Shown here: positions 11,001-20,348 of the stretch, piece by piece | Position numbering within the stretch: position 1 is the stretch's first letter | How the letters are laid out: each line of letters opens with the position of its first letter | From: Zygnema circumcarinatum | Lineage: Eukaryota; Streptophyta; Zygnematophyceae; Zygnematales; Zygnemataceae | Length of the DNA: 42,008 nt | Reading direction: 5' to 3' | Assembly: GCA_037447605.1 (NCBI GenBank) | Contig: CM074821.1 | Coordinates: 554,257 to 596,264 of the forward strand | Position numbers and translations under genes: made by a program | Notes under the pieces: model-generated | The model's database searches: none | Told to the model about the DNA's origin: nothing | What the model saw: the letters and a program-made list of their open reading frames with translations, nothing else

Positions 11001-13229
11001 ACGCTGCTTCTACGGTTATTGTGTTTGAATTACAGGCACATGTGGAGCAGTGGATTGATTTCGCATCCAATGAGATAGACACTCCTTTGAGCAGATGGGG
11101 CAACCCTCTTCATGGATACGGCCCTAGAATTAAGGAGGTATGGACGCATTTCCTGTACTTGTGCTGGACACCTGCTGTCCATAATCTGAATGCATGGCTT
11201 TGAATGTTAAAGAGCTTCAACTTTAGTTGTGTTGACAAAGTGCGAAGTGGTAAACTGGTTCTAATCCTTTTCTTCCCGGATCGGGAGAGTGTTTCCAAGC
11301 AAATGCTCTTTGTTACGTTAGCGACATATCCACTTTGGATGTATAACGTATTTTATTTATGTATTAATGTATATTGCTGGAAACCCTATTTGCAGGTAGA
11401 AGAATCAGCTATTGCTGCCTCAAAAAGGGGTCTCGCTGCTCTGAACTCATTCCTAGCAGACAATACGTACCTTGTGGGACACTCCATCACCCTCGCCGAT
11501 ATTATCGCTGTATGCAGCCTGTACAACCCCATTCAGGGTCTCCTGTCGGAGGAGTTTATGAAGGACTACCCCCACGTCAGCCGATATTTCTTTACGGTTG
11601 CCAATCAGCCCAAGGTGAAGAAGGTGATTGGTGAGGTGAAGCAGTGTGCTGTGACCCCAACAAATGTTCTTCCAAAGAGCCAATCTCTTGGACCAAAGAA
11701 GACTGCAGAGACACCCGCACCCACTCCCGCACCCACTCCTGCACCCACTCCTGCACCCGTGCCCGCAGTCAAGGTATATCTTAAATTCTCTCGTTTCTCT
11801 CTCCCTTTTTTCTCGATACGTCCAAAAGGAATAGGAGTAACAGTCACAGTTTGTAAGGATTCTGTGCGCTTTTCTCGGAGTGTTGAAGCATGATATGCAG
11901 AGGAGGGAACTTGCAAATTTCCTTGGATAACGTTGTATGGGTTTTTCTTGCATCCTAACGCTTGGATATTTGCTGTGTATCAGCCCAAAGAAGCTGCACC
12001 AAAGGCAGAGAAGAAGCCAAAGGCGGCTCCTGCACCCCCACCTCCTGCTGCTGATGATGATGAGGAATTAGAATTGGCACCAAAGCCGAAGGCAAAGAAT
12101 CCCCTTGACTTGCTTCCCCCGAGTCCAATGGTAATGGATGCTTGGAAGAGATTATACTCCAACACGAAGGCCAAGGATTTCAGAGAGGTGGCCATTAAGG
12201 GTGAGTTTTTAGCTGAAGGAGGCCTAATTGCCGAATTTGGTAATGGGAAAGCTTTCTCCTCCTTACGTTGCCCTCTTTCCTCGCCTCACCTCGTCTCGTC
12301 CCCTTACTTCCTCCCTTTCCTTATACATGTCCTTCCTCCTCTCGAGTCCTTATATCTCATTATGCAACTGGTCGCTCTTCTGTCGCAGCTGAGCATATAA
12401 AATCTGCTCTCAGGCTAACGCTGAAAATCTTTGAATAGCCTGCTAAATTCAGTAACCCCTGAAATTTTTTTCTCTTTTACTTACACTGCTGTTAACTCTG
12501 CCTTGCGAATGCAGGCTTCTGGGAGATGTACGACCCAGAGGGCTACTCCCTTTGGTTCTGTGACTACTTGTATAATGATGAGAATCAGGTGAAGTTTGTG
12601 ACTCTCAACAAGGTGAGCGGCTTCTTGCAGCGAATGGACCATGTCCGCAAGCACGGATTTGCAAAGATGTGCATTTTGGGCGACGATCCTCCCTATATCA
12701 TTAAGGGAGTGTGGCTTTTCCGAGGGCCGGACGTCCCAGAAATGGTGAAGGAGGAGTGCTATGACGCAGAGCTTTACAAGTGGACAAAGGTAGTGAATTT
12801 GGGCGGCCCTTTTCCTAATCATAATGTGCTGCATATCAATTAGTCAGTTAGTCAGTTTATCGGTCTAACTCTGTAGCTCGGAAGGGCTACTGGTTTGGAA
12901 CCTGAAAGGACGGAAATGTGGAATGGATCCTGCTTTGGATTCTCGAACCCTAAGTTCTTTGGAATTGAGATATCCAAGATGTAAGATTTACTAGATGCAG
13001 ATTATACACAATAATATATATATTCTGTGAGGGGATGCCAGGATGTAGTGTTGAGCATTTAGAACTCGGATGCATACCTTTTTGTGTCGCAAGTCTCCTG
13101 ATTTCGTTGCTTTTGTTTCTGCAGGTGGATATCAATGACTCCGCACAGAAGGATTTGGTGAGTGATTACTTTGAAGAGCCGGACGTGATTGGCGGCTTGA
13201 CTTTGGTGGAGGCCAAGTGCTTCAAGTAG
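8056..13229 (+). CDS. Translation elongation factor eEF1B gamma subunit
   Basis: Nine exons: 8056-8064, 8355-8501, 9157-9217, 10438-10490, 11036-11137, 11396-11773, 11984-12200, 12515-12789, 13125-13229; 448 residues, GT-AG introns, all phases consistent. The first exon encodes only M-A-L, as plant homologues begin. eEF1B-gamma is the structural subunit of the cytosolic nucleotide-exchange complex that recharges eEF1A with GTP. Residues 1-75 form the GST N-terminal domain (PEFLKLTPIGKVPVL, ESNAIARY); about 90-205 the GST C-terminal domain (HVEQWIDF, YLVGHSITLADI, VKKVIGEVKQ). A Lys/Pro/Ala linker (about 215-285) includes four TPAP-type repeats and an acidic DDDEELEL patch. From NPLDLLPPSPMVMDAW to the end is the conserved EF1G domain (GFWEMYDPEGYSLWFCDY; ends EAKCFK). 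It is about 35 residues longer than the Arabidopsis protein as I recall it, mostly in the linker. Intron 3 holds an 830-bp GA tract. Confidence 0.95.
9310..10140. repeat. GA/GGGA tract in intron 3 of eEF1B-gamma
   Basis: About 830 bp of GGGAGAGAGA-type polypurine sequence, purine-rich on the sense strand. It lies between the exon 3 donor (GTAAGT at 9218) and exon 4 (10438). The long open frames through it on both strands are artefacts of the repeat. Confidence 0.9.
11709..11765 (+). repeat. In-frame 12-bp minisatellite in the eEF1B-gamma linker
   Basis: CCCACTCCTGCA-type units encode T-P-A-P about four times, followed by VPAVK. The repeat sits in the flexible linker between the GST and EF1G domains, where length change should be tolerated. 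Confidence 0.8.
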
Positions 13230-14040
13230 AGAGAGAGACTGGAACATTTTGAGGATCCATGCGGCCTTCCGTCGGAGGTGACGGAAATCGTGGAAATTTT
13301 GGATGTAGGCAGTGGCTGGGCTTTGGCTGGGAGATGTTCCATGTTGCATTAACGATTTGCTAGATTTTGAAAAAAACGGAAAGTGATGATCCATGCGGAA
13401 ATCTCACACCATTTCACTTGAAGGAGGCTGCCGGGCTTGGCCTGGGGAGCCTTCTCTATGATCGCCATTGGAGGCATAGTAGAACGGTTCTACAAGGAAA
13501 GCTTTTATGGAGGCAGTAGAGAGGATGAACCTGAACGGCTTTTAGAGGCAGGCGGAGAGGAGAATACATGATCAGGGGGCGGCAGCTTCCTCGCAGCTTC
13601 CCCATTGTTGTCAAATTCGGCTCTTCGCTCATTGAGTAGTACTCGTGTCTGGAAGTTGCTCAGTAATTGGTGAAATCTGTGAAGAGCAACTTTTGGTGAA
13701 GGCTGAAACGTGGGGTTCACGGCTGTCATGGGCTGCGTGGAGTATGACGGAACACCTGCGTGGAGTGGCCCTTAAACCCTGAGTGTGGCGCATGAGTCTT
13801 GTCATGCGGCATATTTTGAATACTCCCAAAGCGGGCTGCTTACTCTGTACTGAACACTCTTGTCCAGGTGCAACTTTGACTCAAAGCAATGCTTGCAGGG
13901 GGCAGGGGCTCACTCGGGAGCTTTTTGAATGGGGGTCATGACTGAAGGACTCTTAACCGAGGGTATTTCCTGACAGACTGAGTCCTAACTAGGTAATATA
14001 CGAACGAAAATGTGACTAGGCAAATAAGTAAGAGGAAATT
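13230..14040 (+). other. 3' flank of eEF1B-gamma, no further gene seen
   Basis: Presumed 3' untranslated region followed by unique intergenic sequence. No conserved open frame, RNA gene or clear transposon end was recognised. Confidence 0.4.
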
Positions 14041-14086
14041 ATTATTATGTACACTCCTTTTTGTTGGATACGAACCTTTTAAAAAA

Positions 14087-14167
14087 ATCCCAAAACCCTA
14101 CAACCTGAAGTAAAATCTGACCAGCGAAAAAAAGTGTGCTTCTAGCCAAAAAAGGTGCGTAAATAGA
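14087..14167 (-). repeat. Dispersed repeat B, copy 1 (minus orientation)
   Basis: Read on the minus strand it gives CTATTTACGCACCTTTTTTG, then a GGTCAGATTTTA word and GGGTTTTGGGA. The same order occurs on the plus strand at 34767-34855, inside the last intron of the polymerase lambda gene. Confidence 0.6.
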
Positions 14168-14196
14168 CCCTAAATAAGGATAAAGAGGATTTATTA

Positions 14197-14285
14197 ATAG
14201 GGGGCAGGATAACCAAAATGGGAGGGTAAATTTTTCAAGAAGGAGATTGGATATCCTAAATAGGGGGCGCAGTATCATTTTCCTT
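14197..14285 (+). repeat. Dispersed repeat A, diverged copy
   Basis: TAGGGGGCAGGATAACCAAA ... GGATATCCTAAATAGGGGGC ... ATCATTTTCC follows the same order of words as 16503-16599 (plus) and 15241-15338 (minus): GGGGGAGTGGATAGCCAAAA, GGATATCC, GGGGG, ATCATTCTCC. This copy is the most diverged of the three. Confidence 0.5.
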
Positions 14286-14656
14286 TATGAAAAACATTTA
14301 AGATACGTCTGGTTGGATAGAAGCGAGGAATAAGCGTGATTTCTGAGCTGCACCATTTGGCCAATTCTTACTGAAGTTTACTCAGTCATCGTTTAATCGT
14401 TTAGGAAGTTGCTGACGATGGCTATGACTGCCTTCCTTCCTGTAGAAATTAAAGGCTACGATTTATGGCTATCAATGGCTACGTCTTTCAATTTAGTAAC
14501 TAGTCCATGACTGCGATTTCCCTTTAGTAAGTGGGCGATGGTAGGGACCTTCCTCTTAGTATCAGTCGATGGCTACGCCCTCGACCTCACAAAGATCCCA
14601 GGGCTCCCATTTTGTGAACATGTGTGTTAGGGGACTGAACCAGAACCAAAAGATCG

Positions 14657-14950
14657 TTTTTAGGGTTGCAAGGGTTTTGAGGGTTTTGGGGTCTTTAGGG
14701 TTTTCAAGCCTCTTAGGGTTTTCAAGGTTTTCAAGGTTTTGTGGGCTTTGAGGGTTTCGAGGGTTTTTAGTGTTCTGAGGGTTTTTAGGGTTTTGAGGGT
14801 TTTCAAGGTTTTAGGTTTTTTAAGGTTTTTAGTGTTTTTAGGATTTCAAGGGTTTCTAGGGTTTTTAGTGTTTTAGGGTTTCTAGTGTTTCGATGTTTTT
14901 TTAGGGTTTCTGGGATTACTAGGGTTTCGAGGGTTTCGAGGGTTCAGTCC
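14657..14950 (+). repeat. Degenerate interstitial telomere-like array (TTTAGGG orientation)
   Basis: GGGTTTTGAGGGTTTT, TTTTAGGGTTTTCAAGG and GGGTTTCGAGGG variants run for about 290 bp. They look like decayed TTTAGGG repeats with many C and A substitutions. Confidence 0.75.
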
Positions 14951-15018
14951 GCGCGATCGGCGAGTGCCGCATTCCGTAATTTAAAGAAGCGAGTAGTGGA
15001 CAAAAAGAGAAGGAAAAT

Positions 15019-15069
15019 GGCATTGATCTCACGATGGCGGTGATGGCCGAAATCAACATGGGGAACCAC
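15019..15069 (+). repeat. Copy of the GATGGC dispersed repeat
   Basis: GCATTGATCTCACGATGGCG, then GTGATGGCCGAAAT and CATGGGGAACCAC, parallel to 1057-1122 but with a shorter spacer. Confidence 0.5.
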
Positions 15070-15240
15070 GAGGAACTGGTCGCAAAGGACCCAAGCAAAA
15101 GAGAAAAAAGCGGAGAAAGGAGCAGAAAGCCACGCCTCGGCTCAACAACGCTTCAAGCCCTCCCTGAAAGCAGCCGCGAAGCTCGCCAGAGGAAGCGGTG
15201 GACCGCTCTCAAAGGACCGCCCAATTTTTATGAAATAGGA

Positions 15241-16599
15241 AATTCAAAGGAGAATGATAGACTTTCCCCCCTTTTCGGATATCCTCTCCCCCTTTTCGGG
15301 AAATTTCGTACTCCCATTTTGGCTATCCACTCCCCCCTCCTCTATTTTTATTTTTTTGTTTCTCCTCTCACACATCAACGCAATGCCCGCAAACACATTC
15401 GCAGAAAGAGAGCAAAGCAAATAGAGAGAAAATAGAGAAAAAGAGGAGAAAGAAAATAGAAAAAGAGAGAAAGAGAGAAAGAGAGAGAAAGAAAGAGAAA
15501 AAGAAAGAGAGAATGAGAGAAATGCTTGGAAGGTCCAAATGTACGCATCCTTCGGTTTTTCTCGTAAAAACGCAAATCTTGCGCTAAAAGTCAAATAAGT
15601 GGCATTCATCCTTGACAATGTTCAACCAAGGCATTCCAACTCGGTTTGTCTTGTAAGTCGCATCCATTACGAAGACATTGTTGTACTCATTTGCAAGCTT
15701 GGATCAGTCCGGGTGAGTAAAGAATAAACCTGTAACAGCGTCTTTGATCCCAAAACTAACTTCAAAGATGAAATTGTCAACACTCAGGGTTTCAATTAGG
15801 GCCACAATGGGGGGGGTTTCACCATGCAAAAAATCTGTCCTCTATGCGGCGATCTCATTGTACCCTACACTTTTGGTCGTATGCTGGTTCTTGTACTGGG
15901 ATTGGAGGGTAGAAATTATGGATGGAATGCTGGCGCCGTTTTGTCAGACCTTGACCATCGCCCGCGGAATTGAAAGATTCCGCCGGTGGAAAGGTATTGA
16001 TTTCGATTGCAGAATTCGGTTCGGAAACCGCGGCTCCCCCCGAACCTGTCTGTCACGTCCGTACTTCGAAATAGGTTACAAAAATGAGATACAGGCTCGG
16101 CGCCCGAGCCTGTCGAACGTCCACTTTTGGCGAAAAAGGCCTGCCGTACAACGCGGAATTGGCCCGACGGGCTCGCGGAATTGGTTTGGCGATGGTCAAG
16201 GTCTGACTCCCCCTATTCCTTCTCGTGAGTATTCAAGCACCTCATCTCGGCGTACCTAGTGGAAATGACGTAATTGTGCTCTTCAACGATGGCTATTACA
16301 ACCCACACGTCCTTCTTCTTAGAAAACGTTGCCTTGATCTTAAAAGGGAAATTTTTCATGCGGCTTGAGGTATGCCTCGTCTTGCTACTCTCTTCCTTAC
16401 CTTTATCCCTGTAGGTCCCACTGCTAAAGCATTACACGAGAAGAGGAGAGAAGTGGAGGGCAGGGGGGGGGGGGGGATATCTCCTCCCGAAATACTCAAA
16501 ACAGGGGGAGTGGATAGCCAAAATTGAAGCACGAAATTTCCCGAAAAGGGGGAGAGGATATCCAAAAAGGGGGTAAAGTCTATCATTCTCCAATTCAAA
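15241..16599. mobile_element. Possible TIR element bounded by inverted copies of repeat A
   Basis: Repeat A occurs on the minus strand at 15241-15338 and on the plus strand at 16503-16599, giving inverted arms of about 97 bp around 1.16 kb. The arms share GGATATCC, CGGGAAATTTCG (and its complement), GGCTATCCACTCCCCC and AGAATGATAGACTTT. The interior includes a GA-rich stretch (15420-15515) and a nested MITE (15943-16215). No transposase was seen. Whether the two arms are ends of one element or two separate insertions cannot be decided here. Confidence 0.45.
15943..16215 (-). mobile_element. Second copy of the TA-GGGGG MITE, inverted
   Basis: The reverse complement of 1443-1723 with about six differences over about 265 bp by eye. 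Its right end is intact (TCAAGGTCTGACTCCCCCTA). Its left end starts at GTCAGACCTTGACCATCGCC, lacking the outer TAGGGGGA, so it is clipped by roughly nine bases. The high identity implies recent movement or duplication. Confidence 0.85.
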
Positions 16600-16677
16600 A
16601 ATAATTTTTGGTCGATGGGAATCTTCGTACGGTACAAAGGGGCTCTGAGAGTGCTCCGAGTAGCGGTGACTAAGAGT

Positions 16678-16740
16678 GGTCCATTTCTTACTAAAGTGGT
16701 TGACCAAGAACTGGTCAACCACTTTAGTAAAAAATGGACC
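16678..16740. repeat. 29-bp inverted repeat (hairpin)
   Basis: The left arm (16678-16706) begins GGTCCATTTCTTACTAAAGT; the right arm (16712-16740) is its complement with one mismatch in the A run. The loop is AGAAC. It lies just outside the repeat A arm at 16503-16599. It could be a tiny MITE, a transposon end or a small-RNA hairpin; the function is unknown. Confidence 0.75.
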
Positions 16741-17186
16741 TGAGGCTGGCTAATTTTGGCCACCACTCACTATGACGCAAGCATTTGGCGAACTCCGTTG
16801 TTAACGACGTCAGCAAACATAACATCAAACGAGGGCTCGCACAGCTGGGCAGAATTGGCCGTAAAAAAATGTTTCTTCTTGTCACGTGTCATGTCCTTAG
16901 CCATGATGTTTTCTACCGTACACAAGGATTTTTTTTTCTGGCTGATCCTCTCGCTAAGCGCGGGCGGGAAATTGTCGTTTTGGGGAGTTCGAGGTTGTCG
17001 GTTTGTGGTTGTTTGTCGCTTGCGGAAGCCTGAAAACGCGGGGAAATGTCGGTTGGTCTATGCCACCTCGAGATTCTCGTCGCGAAAAAACGCCAGGGTC
17101 ACAAAACGACAAGATCTACCGACAAATGATCGGACCGCTGTCGTTTGACGGCGGGCGCCGCCTTTCTACCACTGCCAGGCGCCGGG

Positions 17187-17922
17187 ATAATACGACAAAC
17201 CGACTCTGTGAGGACATGCGTGGACCATTCATGGCTTGCCACGTGTCAAATAGTCGGCCAGGCGCCGAAGTGGCGACGGCGGGCATCCAGCCGGCGGCAG
17301 CGGGCGGGCCGGGCGGAAATCTTTGTCGTTTTGTGTCATCTGAGCGGCAAGGCGGCGGCGGGCGGCGGGCCGTGCGACGGCCCATGAAGAGCAGGCGGCA
17401 GGCGGGCGGTGACCGGTTTGGGGCCGCGGCCCGAACGGTGGCGCTACATAGTTGTTGTTGGTGACGTTGTTGGCGTCCATGAGAGCCATGTTTGTGTTGT
17501 TCTTGGAGTCCATGACAGCCATGTTGGTGTTGTTGTTGGAGTCCATGAGATCCATGCTGGTGTTTTCGTTGGATTATGTTGTTGTTAGAGTCCATCAGAG
17601 CCATGTTGGTGTTGTTGTGGGCGTCCATGAGAGCATGTTGGTGTTGTTGTTGCTTGTGTTTTGTGAGCATTCATAGAGACACGTGTGCGCAACACCCACA
17701 TGTGAAGGGCGACTGCTCTTCATGGTCCGTCGCACGGTCCGCCGCCTCGCTGCTCAGATGCCAGATAACGACAAAGCCGCCCGACCGGCCCGCCCGCTCC
17801 CGCCGGCTGGACGGCCCACAGTCGCCGGTTCGAGCCTGGCAGACTAAAGTGCACGTGGCAGACTCCGAATGGTCCACCTCTCTCAGAGAGTCTGTGTATC
17901 CGTACAGACGGTTTGTCGTATC
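17187..17922. mobile_element. Foldback element with a minisatellite core
   Basis: Arms at 17187-17393 and 17714-17922 are diverged inverted repeats. Shared landmarks in order are TACGACAAACCG, GTGGACCATTC, TGCCACGTG, GCCAGG, ATCCAGCCGGCG or its variant GTCCAGCCGGCG, GCGGGCGGGCCGG, TTTGTCGTT, ATCTGAGC, CCGTGCGACGG and CCATGAAGAGCA. Between them lies a 33-bp tandem repeat. The layout (inverted arms, repetitive core, no transposase) is typical of foldback elements. The outer limits are uncertain. Confidence 0.65.
17453..17665 (+). repeat. 33-bp minisatellite
   Basis: Units of the form GTTGGTGTTGTTGTTGGAGT + CCATGAGAGCCAT repeat about six times with small changes. Because the unit is a multiple of three it stays open and encodes a repeating MLVLLLESMRA-type peptide, which I take as a by-product and not a gene. 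Confidence 0.75.
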
Positions 17923-19035
17923 AGCACGACCCCGTGCTGTTAAAACCTCCAATGGGAACCCGCAACGTCCTCAAATAACCTACGTGGCTACTTTTCATTG
18001 GTCAAGTGGGCCCACCAGCAGCTCACATTTGTACATATCGTAGAGGTCAAAATCTCAGAATCGGAACCTCTTGCAATTTTGCATCAGGTTTCAATAATAA
18101 GACAAAAAGGACCACTTCACCGCTCACAACAGACAAATTTTTGCCAACATGGCAGCATCTCACTCGTTCACATAATGAAATGTCGCTTGGACAACTGTAC
18201 CGTCCGATTTGATCGGACTGTCCGTATAGATTCCAAAAACCGTACGGAAAGAAGAACATCGCGAAATTTCCTGGCAGCTTCAATTCCGTGGGACCGTCCG
18301 TTTGAGTTGGCGTTAACGGCACTGCGCAATTCTCCAAATCCGAATTTTTGGCAAATCTCCATACCAATAGAATTCCACCACGTGACGAAGCTGACGGAAT
18401 CAGGGCCCGTGTGTCCAAAAGTGCCACCTGTCCAACAGGGCGGCATCATTTGTCGCAATAATAAGGACAAATGTACGGACCATTCAAAAGTTATCTGCAC
18501 TGCCCTGTGTGGAAAGGCCTGGCTATGTAGTATGCCACGTGGAAATACGTGATTGGTGTAAGGGCAAATTCTGAACTAAAAATCGAGATCTCTAGTGTGT
18601 TATTAGCGATTAGTCTGTTACGTCTTGGCCGCAAAAAACAAATAACGCAAAATCGGACCGTACCATTTGTACAGTCTTGAAAAGCAGGACAGTTCGTACA
18701 TAAGTACGGACATTTTAACATTCCGATCGTCCGTACATCTGGACCGTTCCAAAAAATTGGAAAAAGAACCCGCCTGCCGCCGAAAGTTGCAAAGAACCCT
18801 AATGCTGTATCCGACCACAAAAATAGTTTTTATCTGCCCGAAATTATTCAGGCAGCGAGAAACAAGTTTCATGGTTCACAACCAGAAGCCTTCGCCCCAC
18901 TCACCTGCCCGGAAACGAAATATCTCTGCGACGGGCAACTGCCGGAGATACGACAACGCCAAAACATATTGCAGATGGAAAAACATATTTGCGATTACGG
19001 CGCAGCAGTTGGAGCTGGCGATCGGACCAAGGGGC
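17923..19035. other. Intergenic, no gene recognised
   Basis: Rich in CCGTACGG and CGTCCG words and CACGTG-type motifs, also common at 26.2-28.3 kb. Possibly old transposon sequence. Open frames show no family resemblance. Confidence 0.4.
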
Positions 19036-19510
19036 GCCTCCCTCCCTCCCTCCCTCCCTCCCTCCCTCCCTCCCACTCTCTCGTCTCGTCTCCTCACCTC
19101 CCCTCTCCTCTCTCCCTCCCTCTTCTCCTTTCTCCCTCTCTCCTCTCGCGTTCCCTTTCTTTTGTCTCCCTCTTTCCTCCCTCCTCTCTTCTCCTTTCTC
19201 GCTCGCCTCTCTCCTCTCCTATCTCCTCCCTCTCTTTCCTCCCTCTTTCCTCTCTCCTCTCTCCCTCTCCCCTATTGCCCCTCTCCCCTCTCCTCCCGGG
19301 CAAGCCATGTTTCCCGACCTGTTCCGACAATGCAGCGGAGCTTATGTCCCGCCATGAACACAGAGGTTCCCATTCTCCCTCCTCCCTCCCCCCTCTCCCT
19401 CTCCCTCTCCCTCTCCCTCTCCCTCNNNNNNNNNNCCCTCTCCCTCTCCCTCTCCCTCTCCCTCTCCCTCTCCCTTTCCCTCTCCCTCTCCCTCTCCTTC
19501 TCTCTCTCCC
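19036..19510. repeat. CT-rich tracts with an assembly gap
   Basis: (CCCT)n at 19036-19075, CTCC-rich sequence to about 19295, then (CCCTCT)n at 19377-19510. Ten Ns at 19426-19435 interrupt the second tract, so its length is not known. Confidence 0.9.
19426..19435. other. Assembly gap (10 N)
   Basis: Ten consecutive Ns inside a CCCTCT repeat; probably a collapsed or unresolved simple repeat. Confidence 0.99.
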
Positions 19511-19734
19511 TTGCTGAACTCGTCGGTTTTCTCCGCGGTAGAGGCCACCTCCACGTGTCTTGAAACTGAGCTGAACGAAACTGAAACTGACAGTGATGAT
19601 TTTAGAAATACATAGGAACTCTTCAGTACTCTTGGGTGGGTGCGGGTGTTGAGCATTCGTTTCCATCGAAGGCAGGTCACATGGAACTAAGAGGAGCTGA
19701 GGTCTCTCTTGTACAGTCGATATAGTTTTGAAGG

Positions 19735-20012
19735 AAGGAGAGGGGGGAGGGACGAGGGAGGAGAGTGGAGGGAGGAGGGAGGAGGGAGGGACGAGCGAAG
19801 AGAGAAATGGGAAGAAGAGGGAGAGGCAGCGGATGGGAGGAGAGAAGAGAAAAGGCCGGAAAGGGAGGTAGGCATTGCACAAAGAGCGCAAGAAAGTGGG
19901 TGTGCGAGAGGACGAGAGAGAAATAATCGGCGAAAGAGGGGGAGAGGGGTTTTTAGGGAGACAGCGAATCTGTGTGTGTGTGAGAGAGAGAGAGAGAGAC
20001 TGCTGTTCTGGG
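19735..20012. repeat. GA-rich region upstream of the zinc-ribbon gene
   Basis: GGGAGG and GAGAGA-rich sequence ending in TGTGTGTGTGAGAGAGAGAG (about 19970-19990). It could belong to the leader of the gene at 20349; TTTGCAG at about 20220-20226 could be the acceptor of a leader intron. Confidence 0.6.
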
Positions 20013-20348
20013 GCTGTGACGTGTGAAAATTATAGAGTCATAGCTGATCTGAGTGAGGAGGAGAGCGGAAGTAACTAAGCTGTAGACGACGAATGCAGAA
20101 GTTTTACCACTGGTTTCTTAGTAGCCCCTTTTTGCCAGTCCTGTGAATGCAGTTTGTGGAAAATTTCGATCGACATTACCGACTTCGTACTGACATTGAA
20201 GCCGCGCACGGTGCTCTTCTTTGCAGGTTGAACGGAGGGATGTGTCTGCATACGTGATGCTTCCCAGCGTCCCCATACCCTAATTTGACTTTGACAAAGA
20301 TAGATTCAGATTCACGAAGTTTTATTTATTTTTAAATTGTGAAGTCGG

